Part shown: positions 62,927 to 64,000 of the stretch, piece after piece | How the letters are laid out: every line of letters starts with the position of its first letter | How positions within the stretch are numbered: position 1 is the first letter of the stretch | Origin: Pseudomonas viridiflava | GTDB taxonomy: Bacteria; Pseudomonadota; Gammaproteobacteria; Pseudomonadales; Pseudomonadaceae | Length of the DNA: 64,000 bases | Assembly: GCF_900580675.1 (NCBI RefSeq) | Contig: NZ_UTBG01000026.1 | Coordinates: forward strand, 62,001-126,000 | Reading direction: 5' to 3' | Notes under the pieces: generated by a model | What the model saw: only the letters and a program-made list of their open reading frames with translations | Told to the model about the DNA's origin: nothing | Databases searched by the model: none | Position numbers and translations under genes: made by a program

Positions 62927-64000
62927 CTAGTGCTCCGGCGTATCCTTGTGGTTATCCAGCGTCTCCAGCAAGGCGACCTGCATCCGCGTATGCACGCGGA
63001 TGAACCACCGCCAGAGCACGGCCGCCACCGCCGCCGTGACGACAGCGATCAGCACCAGCAACTTGTTGGTCGGCAGAATACTGGCCGACAAGGCTGCCAA
63101 TAGCAGGAAAATCACCAGCAGCGACAAAATCGGGATCAGTTCGGCGATCACCCGTCGCACACGCTGAGTATGGCGCCCGGCCATTTCCGGCTTCACGCTC
63201 ATCTCTGCCAGCAACATCGACAGCGCCTTGAGCTTGCGGTACGCCGCAATCAAAAACGGCAGCGACAACAGCAACGCCCCGCCCCAGATCAACGCCTTCT
63301 GCCAGCTTGGATCACTGATCCAGCCTTGCAGCTGATCGCCGATGCGTGCCGCAAAAAAACTGCCGGTAAAGAAAATCGCGATCACCAGTGCAAGGTTCAC
63401 CCCCACTTGCAGGATGATCTTGCGGATCATCGACGCCAGCATCGCGCCCTCACCCTGTGGTTGGATACTGCGTAACCATTCGCCATACAGGCCGAACACC
63501 CGACTCATGCGCTGCGGCATCACCGCCGCGATTTTCAGCGAGAGTGGGTCGGCACTGCGTATCAGGTAGGGCGTAAGCAGCGTGGTAATCACCGAAACGG
63601 CCACCGCCACCGGATAAAGGAAGTCGCTGGTCACCTGCAAAGTCATGCCCAGCGCAGCGATGATGAAGGAGAATTCGCCAATCTGTGACAGCCCCATGCC
63701 CACGCGCAGTGAGGTACGGCCGTCGTTGCCAGCGATAAACGCACCCAGGCCGCAGGAAAGCATCTTGCCCAGCACCACCGCCACGGTAATCACCGCGATC
63801 GGCCAGGCGTATTGCAGCAGAATCTGCGGGTCGATCATCAGGCCGATGGCGACGAAGAAGATCGCGCTGAACATGTCGCGAACCGGTTCGATCAGGCGCT
63901 CGATCTTAACCAGCTGGCGGGATTCAGCCATGATCGCGCCGATCAGGAAGGCCCCCAGCACCATGCTGTATTCCAGCTTGACCACCAGCAGGCAGAAACC
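62927..64000 (-). CDS. CPA2-family cation:proton antiporter (5' end outside window)
   Basis: The C-terminal ~358 residues of a multi-helix antiporter are visible; the frame is open to the right edge. FSAIFFVAIGLMID, KMLSCGLGAF and GLSQIGEFSFIIAALGM are typical helices of the Kef/CPA2 exchange domain. At least seven helices plus a C-terminal extension of two to three more helices and a cytoplasmic tail are visible. No TrkA-N domain is present in the visible end. The cation cannot be assigned. Confidence 0.85.
   Translation of the reverse strand, partial: GFCLLVVKLEYSMVLGAFLIGAIMAESRQLVKIERLIEPVRDMFSAIFFVAIGLMIDPQILLQYAWPIAVITVAVVLGKMLSCGLGAFIAGNDGRTSLRVGMGLSQIGEFSFIIAALGMTLQVTSDFLYPVAVAVSVITTLLTPYLIRSADPLSLKIAAVMPQRMSRVFGLYGEWLRSIQPQGEGAMLASMIRKIILQVGVNLALVIAIFFTGSFFAARIGDQLQGWISDPSWQKALIWGGALLLSLPFLIAAYRKLKALSMLLAEMSVKPEMAGRHTQRVRRVIAELIPILSLLVIFLLLAALSASILPTNKLLVLIAVVTAAVAAVLWRWFIRVHTRMQVALLETLDNHKDTPEH

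Overview
The window looks like a chromosomal segment of a fluorescent Pseudomonas (P. fluorescens group). Three things suggest this. The gene order hup-rubB-rubA / ubiC-ubiA / phoB-phoR / phoU-pstB-pstA-pstC-pstS, then purK-purE, aspA, pycB-pycA-pycR and uvrD is, as far as I remember, the order of P. aeruginosa PA5348-PA5369 and PA5425-PA5443. The core genes are GC-rich. Eight intergenic spaces carry inverted REP doublets (REPIN-like) of the type common in P. fluorescens genomes. No rRNA, tRNA, CRISPR array or intact insertion sequence was seen.

Layout. 1-3.7 kb: the 3' part of an rhs toxin gene with a nuclease-like tip, an overlapping ankyrin/SUFU immunity gene, a 62-bp near-palindrome, and a displaced rhs core fragment joined to a second immunity-like tail. 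3.7-7.3 kb: HU protein, rubredoxin reductase, rubredoxin, and the two first ubiquinone-biosynthesis enzymes. 7.3-19.8 kb: the phosphate module (PhoB/PhoR, Pst transporter, PhoU) with three recognisable Pho boxes, plus a CNNM/CorC-type protein and a response regulator. 19.9-23.0 kb: an AT-richer accessory island holding a structured leader in front of a DUF6124 gene, an Xre/ImmA-IrrE peptidase gene with a palindromic operator, a PIN-domain gene, and a DUF5677-like gene. 23.0-32 kb: MHS transporter, thioesterase, hexose-6-phosphate mutarotase, small envelope proteins, purEK with a likely attenuator leader, and aspartase with its divergent LysR regulator. 32-38 kb: alanine/Na+ symporter, asparaginase, an AraC regulator, and an acetylpolyamine deacetylase coupled to a polyamine-binding protein. 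38-46 kb: a 1533-residue DUF6543-type putative toxin, then a MocR regulator divergent from a paiB-GNAT-GNAT operon. 46-50 kb: homocysteine S-methyltransferase, an amino-acid ABC uptake pair and an autotransporter. 50-64 kb: two-subunit pyruvate carboxylase with its LysR regulator, a HexR-like regulator with its operator, a GGDEF/EAL protein, UvrD, a Tim44-like protein, a SUKH protein and a truncated cation/proton antiporter.

How the genes work together. PhoR-PhoB probably activates pstS, pstC and phoB itself through the Pho boxes, and PstSCAB-PhoU imports phosphate and signals to PhoR. Aspartase, asparaginase, the alanine symporter and pyruvate carboxylase form a broad nitrogen/C4 anaplerotic neighbourhood, although they are separate transcription units. 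The parts most likely to hold something undescribed are the Xre-peptidase/PIN/DUF5677 island with its leader RNA, the rhs junk-yard at the left end, and an in-frame tandem array of DnaA-box-like 9-mers at exact 12-bp spacing inside the mocR linker.
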